Positions 25,873-35,363 of a stretch of DNA of 64,000 bases are shown one piece after another. Every line of letters starts with the position of its first letter. Within the stretch, counting starts at the first letter, position 1. The stretch is from Collinsella sp. (GTDB lineage: Bacteria > Actinomycetota > Coriobacteriia > Coriobacteriales > Coriobacteriaceae), in assembly GCA_019425045.1 (NCBI GenBank), contig JAHYYI010000001.1:1-64000 (forward strand), given 5' to 3'. A program made the position numbers and the translations under genes. The notes beneath the pieces were generated by a model. It was not told the DNA's origin. It saw only the letters and a list, made by a program, of their open reading frames with translations, and ran no database searches.

Positions 25873-27897
25873 CTACATCAAGTTGCAGACAGCCGCCGCG
25901 AAGGCAACGGGGTCCTCGGGGAGGATGCCCTCGACCAGCAGGGCCTGATCGTAGAGCAGGCCGGAGTACTGCTTGATCTTGTCGGCGTCGCCGGCCTTCT
26001 GGGCAGCGACGAGTTTGGCGAAGACCGGGTGCTTGGCGTTGAGCTCGAGCACGCGCTGGCTCTTGGGCATGCCGTCGGGCGCGCCCTCGGGCCCCTTCTG
26101 GAGCACCTTCTCCATCTCGAGCGAAAGCGGACCCTCGGTGGTAATGCAAGCGGGGGCATCGGTCAGGCGCGCGGAGACGGCAACTTTCTCGACCTTGTCA
26201 CCGAGCGCCTCCTTCATAGCGCTAAAGAGGTCCTCGTTTTCCTTGGTGGCGTCCTCGGCCTCCTTCTTCTCGTCCTCGGTCGCCAGATCAAGATCGCCAG
26301 TCGCGACGTTCTTGAGCTCCAGGTGACGATCCTCGACCTCGGGCTCGGCACCGTCGGCAACGGCCTTCTCGGCAGCCTCGCGGGCGGCGTCGTCTTCGTA
26401 GATCTTAGGCATATCGGCGGCAACGTACTCACGCATAGCCTGGAACGTGAACTCATCCACATCCTGCGTCAGCAACAGCACGTCATAGCCGCGCTCGAGC
26501 ACGCCCTTTACCACGGGCATCTTGGCCAAGCGCTCACGCGAGTCGCCGGCGGCGTAGTAGATGGCCTTCTGATCCTCGGGCATGCCCTTGGCATACTCGG
26601 CCAGGGTAATCATCTTCTGCTCCTTGGCAGACCAGAACAGTAGCAGGTCGGCGAGCTCATCGGCCTTCATGCCATAGCTCGAGTAGATGCCGTACTTAAG
26701 GCCGCGGCCAAAGTTCTCAAAGAACTTCTCGTAGGCCTCGCGGTCGTTGTCGCGCATGTCCTCAAGATCGGCAGTGATCTTCTTCTCGACACGCTTGGCA
26801 ATGGCCTTGAGCTGACGGTTCTGTTGCAGCGTCTCACGCGAAATATTGAGCGTCACGTCGGCAGAGTCCACGACACCGCGCACAAAGTTGTAGTAGTCGG
26901 GCAGCAAGTCGTCGCACTTCTCCATAATCAGCACGTTGGAACTGTAGAGCGCCAGGCCCTTCTCGTAGTCCTTGCTGTACAGATCGAACGGGGCGCGACC
27001 CGGCACAAACAGCAGCGCATCGTACTCAAGCGTACCCTCGGCATGGAAGCTGATAGTGCGCGCGGGATCGTCAAAGTCGTGGAACGTGGACTTGTAGAAC
27101 TCGTTGTAATCCTTCTGCTCAACGTCGGAGCTGCGCTTTTTCCAAATCGGCGTCATGGAGTTGATGGTCTCGAGCTCCTGGTAGTCCTCGTACTCGGGCT
27201 TGTAGTCGTCGCCGGCGTCCTCGGGCTTGGGTTTCTGGCGGCTCTTGCTCACCATCATCTGAATCGGGTAGCGCACATAGTTGCTGTACTGCTGAATCAG
27301 GCTCTTGAGGCCCCACTCGGTCAGGAAGCGATCGTAGGTCTCGGCCTCGCCGTCGGCGTCGAGCTTCTCGTTCTCGCGCAGCGTCAGGATGACATCGGTA
27401 CCGTGCTCAGCACGCTCGCCATCCTCGATGGTGTAGCCCTCAAGACCGTCGGACTCCCAAACGTGGGCGGTGTCCTCGCCATAGGCGCGGCTGACAACCT
27501 TTACGTGGCTGGCAACCATAAAGGCAGAGTAGAAGCCCACGCCAAACTGACCGATGATGTCGACATCGGAACCCTGCTGCTCGGCGTTCTCAGTCTTAAA
27601 CTCCTCGGAGCCGGAATGGGCGATGGTGCCCAGATTGCGCTCGAGCTCCTCGGCGGTCATGCCAATGCCGTTATCCGAGATGGTAATGGTGCGGGCGTCT
27701 TTATCAAAAGAGACGCGAATAGCCAGGTCGCCCTGGTCGAGCTTGACACTCGGGTCCTGCAGGCTCTTAAAGTTGAGCTTGTCGACGGCATCGCTCGCGT
27801 TGGAGATAAGCTCGCGCAGGAAGATTTCCTTATTGGTGTAGATGGAGTTGATCATGAGGTCGAGCAGTTTTTTGCTCTCGGTCTTAAATTGACGCAT
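25873..27897 (-). CDS. htpG: Molecular chaperone HtpG (Hsp90)
   Basis: ATP-dependent chaperone of 674 aa. The N-terminal GHKL ATPase site has the Hsp90 motifs LRELISNASDAVDKL, DNGIGM and GQFGVGFYSAFMVA in order. The middle domain includes FVRGVVDSADVTLNISRETLQQ, with the catalytic-loop Arg and Gln. An acidic insertion (DEKKEAEDATKENED) precedes the C-terminal dimerisation domain. The ATG at 27897 starts MRQFKTESKKLLDLM. It is monocistronic on the minus strand, with structured repeats downstream. Confidence 0.97.
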   Translation of the reverse strand: MRQFKTESKKLLDLMINSIYTNKEIFLRELISNASDAVDKLNFKSLQDPSVKLDQGDLAIRVSFDKDARTITISDNGIGMTAEELERNLGTIAHSGSEEFKTENAEQQGSDVDIIGQFGVGFYSAFMVASHVKVVSRAYGEDTAHVWESDGLEGYTIEDGERAEHGTDVILTLRENEKLDADGEAETYDRFLTEWGLKSLIQQYSNYVRYPIQMMVSKSRQKPKPEDAGDDYKPEYEDYQELETINSMTPIWKKRSSDVEQKDYNEFYKSTFHDFDDPARTISFHAEGTLEYDALLFVPGRAPFDLYSKDYEKGLALYSSNVLIMEKCDDLLPDYYNFVRGVVDSADVTLNISRETLQQNRQLKAIAKRVEKKITADLEDMRDNDREAYEKFFENFGRGLKYGIYSSYGMKADELADLLLFWSAKEQKMITLAEYAKGMPEDQKAIYYAAGDSRERLAKMPVVKGVLERGYDVLLLTQDVDEFTFQAMREYVAADMPKIYEDDAAREAAEKAVADGAEPEVEDRHLELKNVATGDLDLATEDEKKEAEDATKENEDLFSAMKEALGDKVEKVAVSARLTDAPACITTEGPLSLEMEKVLQKGPEGAPDGMPKSQRVLELNAKHPVFAKLVAAQKAGDADKIKQYSGLLYDQALLVEGILPEDPVAFAAAVCNLM

Positions 27898-28099
27898 GTG
27901 CAGTCCTTTCGCGCTACCCCCGTCCGCAAAAACGGCCCGGTTGCCCGAGCCGCATTGCAGACCTGCTATGTTCAGACTTAGATTTTATAACCCATTAGCG
28001 CGCATATATACATACGGAATCGAAAAACTGTATGTCCAAACGCTCTGATGCGCCAATTGCCAAGGAGTGTCCCCGACTGCCGGCAGGAAAGGAACGTCC

Positions 28100-28600
28100 C
28101 TATCTGCCATCTACGCGCTTGGCCATCCAAACATGGGGCTGGCCCTCGTCTTCGTAGTCCACCGGGGCAATCTGCGTGTAACCCGCCTTGGCATAGAGCG
28201 GCAGCACGTATTCCTGCGCGTGCAGCTTAATGAGCTTGGCGCCGGCATCACGCGCGCACGTATCACTGGCCTCGACAATCTTGCTCGCCAAACCGCGACG
28301 GCGCATGCTCGGCAGCACGGCCACGCGCCCCATAATGTAGGTCTCCCCCGCCGCGACGCCTTCGTCCAAGTCGCACGCCGGCGACACCGGAGCCTCTGCG
28401 TCAGCTGCGCGCTCAAGCTCTTCGGGAAACACGCGCGAGCAACCGGCAAGCTCACCGTCTACATAGAGCGTCACATGGATGCAGTTCGGATCCTCGTCGA
28501 TAGCGTCAAACTCATTCTCGTAGCCCTGCTCGTCCATAAAAACGACGCGGCGCACCAACGCCGCGTCATCAAAGCATCCCGTCTTAAGTTGGATATCCAT
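28100..28600 (-). CDS. GNAT family N-acetyltransferase
   Basis: Acetyl-CoA dependent acyltransferase of 166 aa. The ATG at 28600 is chosen because GAAAGGG lies six bases upstream; the frame extends to a TTG at 28618. The fold signature is clear: IHVTLYVDGELAGCSRVF, then the acetyl-CoA loop VAVLPSMRRRGLASKIV (R/Q-x-x-G-x-G/A type), then LYAKAGYTQIAP near the end. It resembles the ElaA/YjcF type of small GNAT. The substrate is unknown. AACGTCCC-like repeat words flank both ends of the gene. Confidence 0.85.
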   Translation of the reverse strand: MDIQLKTGCFDDAALVRRVVFMDEQGYENEFDAIDEDPNCIHVTLYVDGELAGCSRVFPEELERAADAEAPVSPACDLDEGVAAGETYIMGRVAVLPSMRRRGLASKIVEASDTCARDAGAKLIKLHAQEYVLPLYAKAGYTQIAPVDYEDEGQPHVWMAKRVDGR

Positions 28601-28639
28601 GGCTGCCCTTTCATTCAATGCGAACGTTAGGGACAGATT

Positions 28640-29290
28640 TTAGCGAAAATGAGCTCCGCGCACGCTAAACTTCGCGCGAGCCTTCGTCAGGCAGTCGTAA
28701 TGACCCACGTTATGGGCATCGCTCGCGATGAAGCTGTACAGGTTCTGATCGAACAGGCGCTGTGCCGGCTTTTTCTCGCGACCAAAGCGACCGCCGGCAA
28801 TAAAGTCCGCCGAAGCCTGCAGCTTGCAGCCCATATCGACCAGGCGCTCCGCCACGCTTACATCCTTTTGAACCGCACGATAGCGCTCAGGATGAGCGAT
28901 GATCACCTGGTAGCCACGGCACTGCAAATCGTAAATCGTGTTCTCGTACTCTCTAAACGCATACGCATCGGCATGCGTCGAAAGCTCGAGCAGAAACTCG
29001 TTGGTCCCATCGAAATGCAAGTGATCCGCGGCATCGATACCAAGCTCAACGAGCTTTCGATGGTTGACCTCGAAGCCCATCTGGAGCGGAAAACCGTCAG
29101 CGTTATCGCGCAGCAGCTCAAAGGCATCCCACATCTTGTCGTAATCAAAATAGGGATCACGGCAGTGAGGAGTGCAAACGATTCTGGTTACACCGGCCCG
29201 CTTGGCAGCCTCGAGCATCGCCAAGCTCTCTTCGAGATCGGCGGCGCCGTCGTCTACACCCGGCAAGATATGGCAATGAATGTCACGCAT
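28640..29290 (-). CDS. CpsB/YwqE-type tyrosine-protein phosphatase (PHP)
   Basis: Metal-dependent phosphotyrosine phosphatase of the PHP superfamily, 216 aa. The N-terminal metal motif DIHCHILPGVDDG (His5, His7) is diagnostic, followed by CTPHCRDPYFDY, the HPER motif and SDAHNVGHYD near the C-terminus. In capsule and exopolysaccharide loci this enzyme dephosphorylates the CpsD-type kinase. Here it lies 17 bp downstream of such a kinase, in one operon with a Wzz-like activator. No glycosyltransferase is close by. Confidence 0.88.
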   Translation of the reverse strand: MRDIHCHILPGVDDGAADLEESLAMLEAAKRAGVTRIVCTPHCRDPYFDYDKMWDAFELLRDNADGFPLQMGFEVNHRKLVELGIDAADHLHFDGTNEFLLELSTHADAYAFREYENTIYDLQCRGYQVIIAHPERYRAVQKDVSVAERLVDMGCKLQASADFIAGGRFGREKKPAQRLFDQNLYSFIASDAHNVGHYDCLTKARAKFSVRGAHFR

Positions 29291-29307
29291 AGGTCAGCCT
29301 TAATCAA

Positions 29308-30045
29308 CTAAACGTTTGCTCGGTTGGTGAAGATGCCCTTTTTGGAAGTGCCCTGATCGTCGGAGCCCTTCTTAACCTTCTTACCGTCCTTGGTGTAGTA
29401 AGAATAGTAGTACTCGCTGGTCTCGGTCTCACAGTAATTCATGACGGTACCGATGAGCTTGACCTTCTCGGACTTCTTAAGCTGGGCGATAGCGTTGAGC
29501 GCCTCTTCGCGCTTGGTAAAGTCCTCGCGCACCACGAACAGCGCGCCGTCGGTCAGGCTTGCGATCTCGGCAGCATCGATGAAGGTGCCGACCGGAGGAG
29601 CATCGAAGATGACGTACTGGAACTTGGCGGACAGTGCCTTTACCAGCTTGGCAAAGCGATGGGAGACGATGATGTCGGCAGGATTGGGAATGTGCGGCTC
29701 GGCATCGAGGAAGTAGAAGTTCTTCTGACCCGTCTCGACAATTGCCTGGTCAATGGAGATCTGCTCGGAAAGGACCGCATAGAGTCCGCCGCGCGAACGA
29801 ACGCCGAGCATATCGGAAAGGGACCTGCGGCGCATATCGGCCTCGACCAGGAGCACGGACTTGCCGCTCGTGGCGATTGCCTGAGCAAGATTAATGGAAA
29901 CCGTAGACTTGCCCTCGTTGGGAATCGAGGAGGTAACGGTGATGGTGCGAATGGGGTCGTCCACGCTCGCAAAGCGGATGTTGGCCAGAAGGGTCTTGGC
30001 GGCATTCTGCACAACGAGCTTATCGGTGTTCTTTGCCTTAGCCAT
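29308..30045 (-). CDS. CpsD/YwqD-type bacterial tyrosine kinase
   Basis: Autophosphorylating BY-kinase of 245 aa related to capsular regulators. The Walker A motif SSIPNEGKST (residues 39-48), the Walker A' segment VLLVEADMRRRSL and the Walker B YVIFDAPPVG follow in the standard order. A tyrosine cluster (SEYYYSYYTKDGKK) near the C-terminus is the expected phosphorylation tail. It works with the membrane modulator encoded 2 bp upstream and is reversed by the PHP phosphatase downstream. Together they would control export or length of an envelope polysaccharide. Confidence 0.92.
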   Translation of the reverse strand: MAKAKNTDKLVVQNAAKTLLANIRFASVDDPIRTITVTSSIPNEGKSTVSINLAQAIATSGKSVLLVEADMRRRSLSDMLGVRSRGGLYAVLSEQISIDQAIVETGQKNFYFLDAEPHIPNPADIIVSHRFAKLVKALSAKFQYVIFDAPPVGTFIDAAEIASLTDGALFVVREDFTKREEALNAIAQLKKSEKVKLIGTVMNYCETETSEYYYSYYTKDGKKVKKGSDDQGTSKKGIFTNRANV

Positions 30046-30047
30046 GC

Positions 30048-30704
30048 CTATTTACCACCTTTCATAGCCGGAATTCGGCCAACAACGGGAATACCCAGGA
30101 GCTCTTCTGCCTCTTCGGCACCGCGGATGCGGGTATTGAGCATGTCTGCCAAAACGACATAGGCAACTGCGATAAAGATACCGGCGAGGAACGCGACGGC
30201 AATATACAGCGTGCGCTTGGGGCCGCTGGGGGCTTCGGGGGTCTTAGCCTCGTCGATAACGTTGATGCTCTGGGCAGCGCCGACGTTCTGAGCGACCGTA
30301 CTCACCGAGCTGGCAATGGCCTTTGCGACCTCAGCCGTCTCCTTGGCATCGGTGCCGGTAACCGAAAGCGTAATGACACGCGTGGTGGTCTCGGAGGAAA
30401 CAGACACCTTGTAGTCATCCAAATCGGTGAGGCCCAGTTCTTTGGCGGCGCCGCTCTTAACGCTATCGCTATCCAGCAGCGTGGCGATATCGTTGGAAAG
30501 CATCTGGCTCGCCGAGAGATCGTTGTAGCTCATCTGACCGCTATCGTCGGTCTTGGCGAGAATGTACATGCTCGTCGTCGCGGTATAGGTGTTGTCCATC
30601 GCAACGAAGGACACGATGCCCATGGCGATCGCGCAGACCACCGGAAGGGTGATGACCAGCTTGAGGTGCTTCTTCAGCAGCTGGAACAGTTCGAGAAGGG
30701 TCAT
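30048..30704 (-). CDS. Wzz/YveK-type polysaccharide co-polymerase
   Basis: Membrane protein of 218 aa with two transmembrane segments flanking an extracellular domain. The first is LVITLPVVCAIAMGIVSF (residues 17-34) and the second LYIAVAFLAGIFIAVAYV near residue 180, after the proline-rich EAKTPEAPSGPKR typical of Wzz proteins. It is the transmembrane activator of the CpsD-type kinase in Gram-positive systems. First gene of the three-gene operon. The ATG at 30704 has GAAAGGCAAG upstream. Confidence 0.9.
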   Translation of the reverse strand: MTLLELFQLLKKHLKLVITLPVVCAIAMGIVSFVAMDNTYTATTSMYILAKTDDSGQMSYNDLSASQMLSNDIATLLDSDSVKSGAAKELGLTDLDDYKVSVSSETTTRVITLSVTGTDAKETAEVAKAIASSVSTVAQNVGAAQSINVIDEAKTPEAPSGPKRTLYIAVAFLAGIFIAVAYVVLADMLNTRIRGAEEAEELLGIPVVGRIPAMKGGK

Positions 30705-30845
30705 GCAGCTTGCCTTTCATTTCCCCAGTTCGGATTGACAAAACTGTCCGTATGTTATCGCATCTTTTTACCGAGACCAAACTCTATACATAAGAAACAG
30801 GCTCTCCTGTAAAAATGTCGGAAGCAATCGTAAAATTGCACAACA

Positions 30846-30874
30846 ACGCCGCACCCGAAAGTCAAATGCGGCGT
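30846..30874 (-). terminator. Hairpin after the PhoR-like kinase gene
   Basis: ACGCCGCA and TGCGGCGT form the stem. On the minus strand TTGTTGTGC follows, a weak T-rich tail. It is located about 26 bp after the kinase stop codon. Confidence 0.5.
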
Positions 30875-30899
30875 CTACATCAATATCTGTGTTGTATCG

Positions 30900-32324
30900 C
30901 TATGCGAATGGCTCGTCCTGCTGTATGGGAAACGTCACCGTAATGGTGGTTCCCACGCCCAACTCGCTCGACAGATCAAGCGTGGCGTGATGATACAGGG
31001 CCGCATGCTTGACAATGGCAAGCCCCAGGCCGGTTCCGCCGCGTGCCTTGGACCTACTCTTGTCCACGCGATAGAACCGCTCAAATACCTTGCCCTGTTC
31101 TTCAGGCGCGATACCGATTCCCGTGTCGGCGACAGCGAGGAACGGATGGCCTTCGTCGTTAGTGCCGCACTGCAGCGTAACCGTACCGCCGGGCCGATTG
31201 TAGCGGATGGCGTTGCTTGCCAGATTATAGATGAGCTCGTCGACCAAGCGCGACACGCCTTCGATGACCACAGGCTTGGTCTCATGACTTATCGTCACAT
31301 TCGCCTGACGGGCAACCTGTTCAAGACGCTGCTCAACCGCGTAGATCGCACGCGAGAGCTCAATAGGCTCCGTGGACCCAATGGGCACTGCCTCGCCTTC
31401 AGTTGCACGTTCGGCCTCGTCCAAGTTAGACAGCGTAAGGATGTCGTTGACAAGCGCTGCCAAGCGGCCCGCCTCACGATAGATGCGACCGCCAAAGTTG
31501 CGCAGGTCGTCCTCGCCCTCGACCATGCCATTTGCGATGAGCTCGGCATAGCCCGAAATCGCCGTAAGCGGCGTCTTGAGCTCATGGGTGATATTCGCCG
31601 TGAACTCGCGGCGCATACGGTCGTTGTCCGCTAGCACCGCCATTTGGCGCTTGAGTTCCTGGCGCTGCGACTCGATACGCTCAAGCATGGGGACCATCTC
31701 GGCATAGGCGTGCTCATAGCTACGGCGTGGGTGATCCAAATCCACCTCTTGCAACGGCGCGATGATGGCACGGGACTCACGGCGCGCCATAAAAAACGAG
31801 AGTACCGCACCCGCTGCTGCGATAAGCAGCATCGGCGCCAGCATCGACAGCAAAATCGCCGCAACGCCAGGCTGGGCCTGCGCCAAGCGGACGACCTGGC
31901 CGTTATCAAGGGTGACGGCGCGATACAGCATAATCTCGTCGAGTGTAGAGCTTGCGCGCTCCGCGGAACCCGAACCACTCTCAAAGGCCTCGATGACCTC
32001 GGGGCGATCGCCATGGTTGGGCAGTGTGGAAGGCGACGCCTCGTTGTCGTAGGCAACAGATCCGTCCTTATTGATCAGCGTGATACGAAGATCCTCGCGA
32101 TCGAAGCTTCGCAAGAACGGAATGGGCTCCTGCTGCTCGTCGAGAGCGGCAGCAATGAGCTCGGTTTCCTGCGCCAGATTGGCACTCGTGGCATCCGCCA
32201 AAGTGTTTTGCACAAAGAACGCACCCAGCACCGTAAACGCCACGATAACCGCCATGGCGCAGACAAAGATCGTCACAAAAACGCGGTGCGACAGCGTATG
32301 TTTTCCCTGGGGGGCGAAGACCAC
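30900..32324 (-). CDS. PhoR-like sensor histidine kinase
   Basis: Membrane sensor kinase of 474 aa. Two hydrophobic segments bracket an extracellular region of about 130 residues; the second is VAAILLSMLAPMLLIAAAGAVLSFF. The H-box FTANITHELKTPLTAISGYAEL carries the phospho-acceptor His, followed by N-box LASNAIRYNRPGG and G-boxes DTGIGIAPEE and GGTGLGLAIVKH. The GTG start lies three bases after the response regulator's stop, with GGAGGAG inside the regulator's last codons, so the two are translationally coupled. With pstB upstream, phosphate sensing is likely but not proven. Confidence 0.88.
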   Translation of the reverse strand: MVFAPQGKHTLSHRVFVTIFVCAMAVIVAFTVLGAFFVQNTLADATSANLAQETELIAAALDEQQEPIPFLRSFDREDLRITLINKDGSVAYDNEASPSTLPNHGDRPEVIEAFESGSGSAERASSTLDEIMLYRAVTLDNGQVVRLAQAQPGVAAILLSMLAPMLLIAAAGAVLSFFMARRESRAIIAPLQEVDLDHPRRSYEHAYAEMVPMLERIESQRQELKRQMAVLADNDRMRREFTANITHELKTPLTAISGYAELIANGMVEGEDDLRNFGGRIYREAGRLAALVNDILTLSNLDEAERATEGEAVPIGSTEPIELSRAIYAVEQRLEQVARQANVTISHETKPVVIEGVSRLVDELIYNLASNAIRYNRPGGTVTLQCGTNDEGHPFLAVADTGIGIAPEEQGKVFERFYRVDKSRSKARGGTGLGLAIVKHAALYHHATLDLSSELGVGTTITVTFPIQQDEPFA

Positions 32325-32327
32325 GGG

Positions 32328-33056
32328 TTACTCCTCCGATGCGGTGGCCGCGGTGTCGTCGCCTTCGGCACCATCACCGGCAGAAGGCTCGGCCAGGCGA
32401 TAACCCACGCCGCGCACGGTCTCGATGGCGCTGGCATGCTCGCCCAGTTTTTGGCGAAGCGTCTGCACGTGCACGTCAACGGTGCGCGAACCGCCGTCGA
32501 AGTCCCAGCCCCACACGCTCTGCAGCAACGACTCGCGGGTAAAGACCACGCCGGGCTTGCGCATGAGGTACTCGAGCAGGTCGAACTCGCGCAGGGTGAG
32601 CTTAAGCGGCTCGCCGGCAACGGTCACCTCGCGATGGCTGGGCGAGAGCACGATGTCGCCCACGCTGAGCACATCGCTCGCCTGCTTGACCATGCCGCCG
32701 CGACGCAGCAGTGCGCGGCAGCGGCTCGCAAGCTCCATGAGCGAAAACGGCTTAGTCAGGTAATCGTCGGCACCGCCATCGAGCGCCATCACCTTGTCGA
32801 GCTCGGTGTCCTTGGCGGTAAGCATCATGATGGGCACCGTCGCCGTCAGGCGATCGGCACGCAGACGACGCATAATCGCCAAGCCATCGGTGTCGGGCAG
32901 CATGATATCGAGCAGCACAGCATCGGGCACCCGTCGCGCCACGGCAGCTTTAAACTCGCCATCACACGAAAAGCCCTCGGCCTCGATTCCCTGCTTGCGC
33001 AGCGCGTAGACTGTCAAATCCCTGATGTTGTCATCGTCCTCGACGTAATAGATCAT
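32328..33056 (-). CDS. PhoB/RegX3-like response regulator
   Basis: OmpR/PhoB-family regulator of 242 aa. The receiver domain has the acidic pair EDDD near the start, the phospho-acceptor Asp in VLLDIMLPDTDG, Thr/Lys in MMLTAKD and YLTKPFS. The C-terminal winged helix includes LTLREFDLLEYLMRKPG and RTVDVHVQTLRQKLG. It lies between pstB upstream and its cognate kinase downstream on one strand. A C-terminal tail (DGAEGDDTAATASEE) is acidic and probably disordered. Confidence 0.9.
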   Translation of the reverse strand: MIYYVEDDDNIRDLTVYALRKQGIEAEGFSCDGEFKAAVARRVPDAVLLDIMLPDTDGLAIMRRLRADRLTATVPIMMLTAKDTELDKVMALDGGADDYLTKPFSLMELASRCRALLRRGGMVKQASDVLSVGDIVLSPSHREVTVAGEPLKLTLREFDLLEYLMRKPGVVFTRESLLQSVWGWDFDGGSRTVDVHVQTLRQKLGEHASAIETVRGVGYRLAEPSAGDGAEGDDTAATASEE

Positions 33057-33120
33057 GTTGAACCCCTTTGCGGCCGGTGTGACCGCATCTTAACCCTAAA
33101 GGTGCCTTTACGAGATGGTA

Positions 33121-33996
33121 TCAGCCAAAACGACCCGTCAAATAATCCGCCGTGCGCGGGTCGGTCGGATTTTTAAAGAGCTGGGCGGTGGGCGCGTGCT
33201 CCACCAGCTCACCCAGCAAAAAGAACGCAACCGAATCGGAAATACGCGCGGCCTGCTGCATGTTGTGCGTCACGACCACCAGCGTGCAGGTCTCCTTGAG
33301 CTCGCAGGCCAGCTGCTCCACCACCAACGTCGACACAGGGTCGAGTGCCGAGGTCGGCTCGTCCATCAGCAGAATGTCGGGCTGCACGGCAAGTGCGCGG
33401 GCGATGCACAGGCGCTGCTGCTGTCCACCCGAAAGACCCAGGCCCGACTCTTTGAGCTTGTCCTTGACCTCGTCCCACAGGGCAGCGCGACGCAGGGAGT
33501 CCTCGACCAGCTCATCGAGCACGGCGCGGTCGCGCACACCCATACCGCGAGGACCGTAGGCGACGTTGTCGTAGATGCTCATGGGAAATGGGTTGGGGCG
33601 TTGGAACACCATGCCCACGCGCTGGCGCAAACGGCAGATGTCGCAATCGCCCAGGATATCTTGACCATCGAGCGCAATCTTGCCCTCGATGCGGCAATCC
33701 TTGATGCCGTCGTTCATGCGGTTAAAGCAGCGCAGCAACGTGGACTTTCCGCAGCCCGAAGGCCCGATGAACGAAGTGATCTGCTTGTCGCGGATCTTGA
33801 TATTCACGTCCTTGAGCGCATGGTGATCGCCATAGAACAGGTCGAGGCCCTCGACGTCGATGCGCGTCGGCGAGGCGGCAAGATCCTCTGCCGTGGGGCG
33901 AGTCGCATCCCCAACCTTGCGCTCATGCGCGGCCTCGGCCTGCGCTTCCATGAGTTCTTCAAGCTCCGTGGGCTCCACAGCCGCAGCAGCCGTCAT
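33121..33996 (-). CDS. pstB: Phosphate ABC transporter ATP-binding protein
   Basis: ATPase of the high-affinity phosphate importer. The ATG at 33996 follows GGAGGTG and gives 291 aa; a longer frame begins at 34011 inside that ribosome site. The Walker [10 protein letters not shown], the PstB-type [19 protein letters not shown], the signature LSGGQQQR and Walker [14 protein letters not shown] are all present. About 45 extra residues precede the usual PstB start at [12 protein letters not shown]. The permease and binding protein genes pstS, pstC and pstA are not in the window, so pstB stands apart with a PhoBR-like pair. Confidence 0.94.
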   Translation of the reverse strand: MTAAAAVEPTELEELMEAQAEAAHERKVGDATRPTAEDLAASPTRIDVEGLDLFYGDHHALKDVNIKIRDKQITSFIGPSGCGKSTLLRCFNRMNDGIKDCRIEGKIALDGQDILGDCDICRLRQRVGMVFQRPNPFPMSIYDNVAYGPRGMGVRDRAVLDELVEDSLRRAALWDEVKDKLKESGLGLSGGQQQRLCIARALAVQPDILLMDEPTSALDPVSTLVVEQLACELKETCTLVVVTHNMQQAARISDSVAFFLLGELVEHAPTAQLFKNPTDPRTADYLTGRFG

Positions 33997-34070
33997 ACCG
34001 CACACCTCCATATCGATATCAATTCAGCAGTATCGATAGTAGGAATCGCGGCTCATACGCACGTGAGCAC

Positions 34071-34089
34071 ATTGTCAAGTGTTTGTAAG
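34071..34089 (-). promoter_or_regulatory. Possible Pho box upstream of pstB
   Basis: The minus strand reads CTTACAAACACTTGACAAT, two CTT-x-ACAA-like words ten bases apart, about 80 bp before pstB. The second includes TTGACA, a possible -35 box. The spacing is near but not equal to known Pho boxes, so this is tentative. Confidence 0.3.
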
Positions 34090-34099
34090 GGCACACTGG

Positions 34100-35344
34100 C
34101 TATGCGGCGGGCAGCTCGATGGTGAATATCGTGTGTTCGGGCGTCGATTCACATGCAACGGTACCGCCGTGTGCCGCGATGATCTCCTTGGCAATAGCAA
34201 GGCCCAGGCCGGCACCACCGCGATTGGTCGCACGCGCCGCATCCAGGCGATAGAACTTCTCAAAGATCACCTTGAGCTTAGCCGCAGGGATAGGATCGCC
34301 CTGATTGATAAAGTGCACGCGCACGCCGCCATCGTCTTGGCGCCTGGCCTCAATCGTGATAGTCGAGCCCTCATAGCTATAGGCGACGGCGTTTTTCATG
34401 ATGTTGTTGAACACGCGGGCCATCTTGTCGCCATCCACGAGCACCGTCAGGTCCTCGCGAATATCAACCTGGGCTTCCTTATGCTGCTCGTTGAGGATGG
34501 GATAGAACTCGTCAGCCACCTGAGCCAGCAGCAACCCCAGATCAACATAGCCGCGCGTGAGCACGATATCGTGGAAGTCAAAGCGCGTGATATCGAAGAA
34601 CTCTTCGATGAGCGCATCGAGCCGGCGCGCCTTGTCGAGCGCCACGCCCGTAAAGTGCGCACGTTGCTCAACCGGCAGCTCAGGAGCCTCTTGAAGCAGC
34701 GAAAGATAGCCCACCACACTGGCAAGCGGGGTGCGTAGGTCATGTGCCAAGTACGTGACCAGATCGTCCTTGCGATGAGACTCGTCACGCAAGGCCTGCT
34801 GCACCTTGCGCTCGCGATCGCGCACACGGTTGAGTGCGCCCTCGACCTCCAGGAAGTCGCCGTCGATGTTGTCCCAGGTGTCGGGGTGATCGATCAGGCG
34901 ATCTTGAATACGAGCGGCCAGCACACAATCGGCATGCTGCTCGCCCTGCTCATAGCCCTGGTAGTACAGGGCGCGGCCGCAAAAGAACAGCACGCACACG
35001 GCAAGCGCCAGCACAAAGCCAAGCATGTTGAATACAAAGCCGGCATCGAACAGCACCGGCCCTTCGATGCCGCCGAGTGCCATGGCGCCAATCGCCAACG
35101 TCATGGCCCACGCGGCACCGCCAATCACCACGCAGCGGCGTACGATTTCAAATCGATCGATCAGCAAAAAGCCGACAAGCAGCACCGCCAAGATTCCAGC
35201 GATGTTATCGATGCCAATCAGCAGCAGGCTCAGCAAAAAGAGCAGCACCGTTGCAAGTGCGCGGTTGTCGACGACCGACCTCACGTATTCAAAGAGTCGA
35301 TCGGGCACCTCGAATGCCTGCCTATCGTCTTTTGTCATGTCCAC
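34100..35344 (-). CDS. VanS-like sensor histidine kinase
   Basis: Sensor kinase of 414 aa with four or five hydrophobic segments at the N-terminus (about residues 30-125), unlike the two-segment PhoR-like kinase nearby. The H-box LVTYLAHDLRTPLASVVGYLSL and the G-box GGAGLGLAIAKEIIAAHGG are of the VanS/EnvZ type. It follows its response regulator by 19 bp. The pair lies divergently beside a D,D-carboxypeptidase gene, which fits cell-wall control; a vancomycin ligand is not implied by sequence alone. Confidence 0.86.
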   Translation of the reverse strand: MDMTKDDRQAFEVPDRLFEYVRSVVDNRALATVLLFLLSLLLIGIDNIAGILAVLLVGFLLIDRFEIVRRCVVIGGAAWAMTLAIGAMALGGIEGPVLFDAGFVFNMLGFVLALAVCVLFFCGRALYYQGYEQGEQHADCVLAARIQDRLIDHPDTWDNIDGDFLEVEGALNRVRDRERKVQQALRDESHRKDDLVTYLAHDLRTPLASVVGYLSLLQEAPELPVEQRAHFTGVALDKARRLDALIEEFFDITRFDFHDIVLTRGYVDLGLLLAQVADEFYPILNEQHKEAQVDIREDLTVLVDGDKMARVFNNIMKNAVAYSYEGSTITIEARRQDDGGVRVHFINQGDPIPAAKLKVIFEKFYRLDAARATNRGGAGLGLAIAKEIIAAHGGTVACESTPEHTIFTIELPAA

Positions 35345-35363
35345 TTCCCCACCATCAAAGGCG

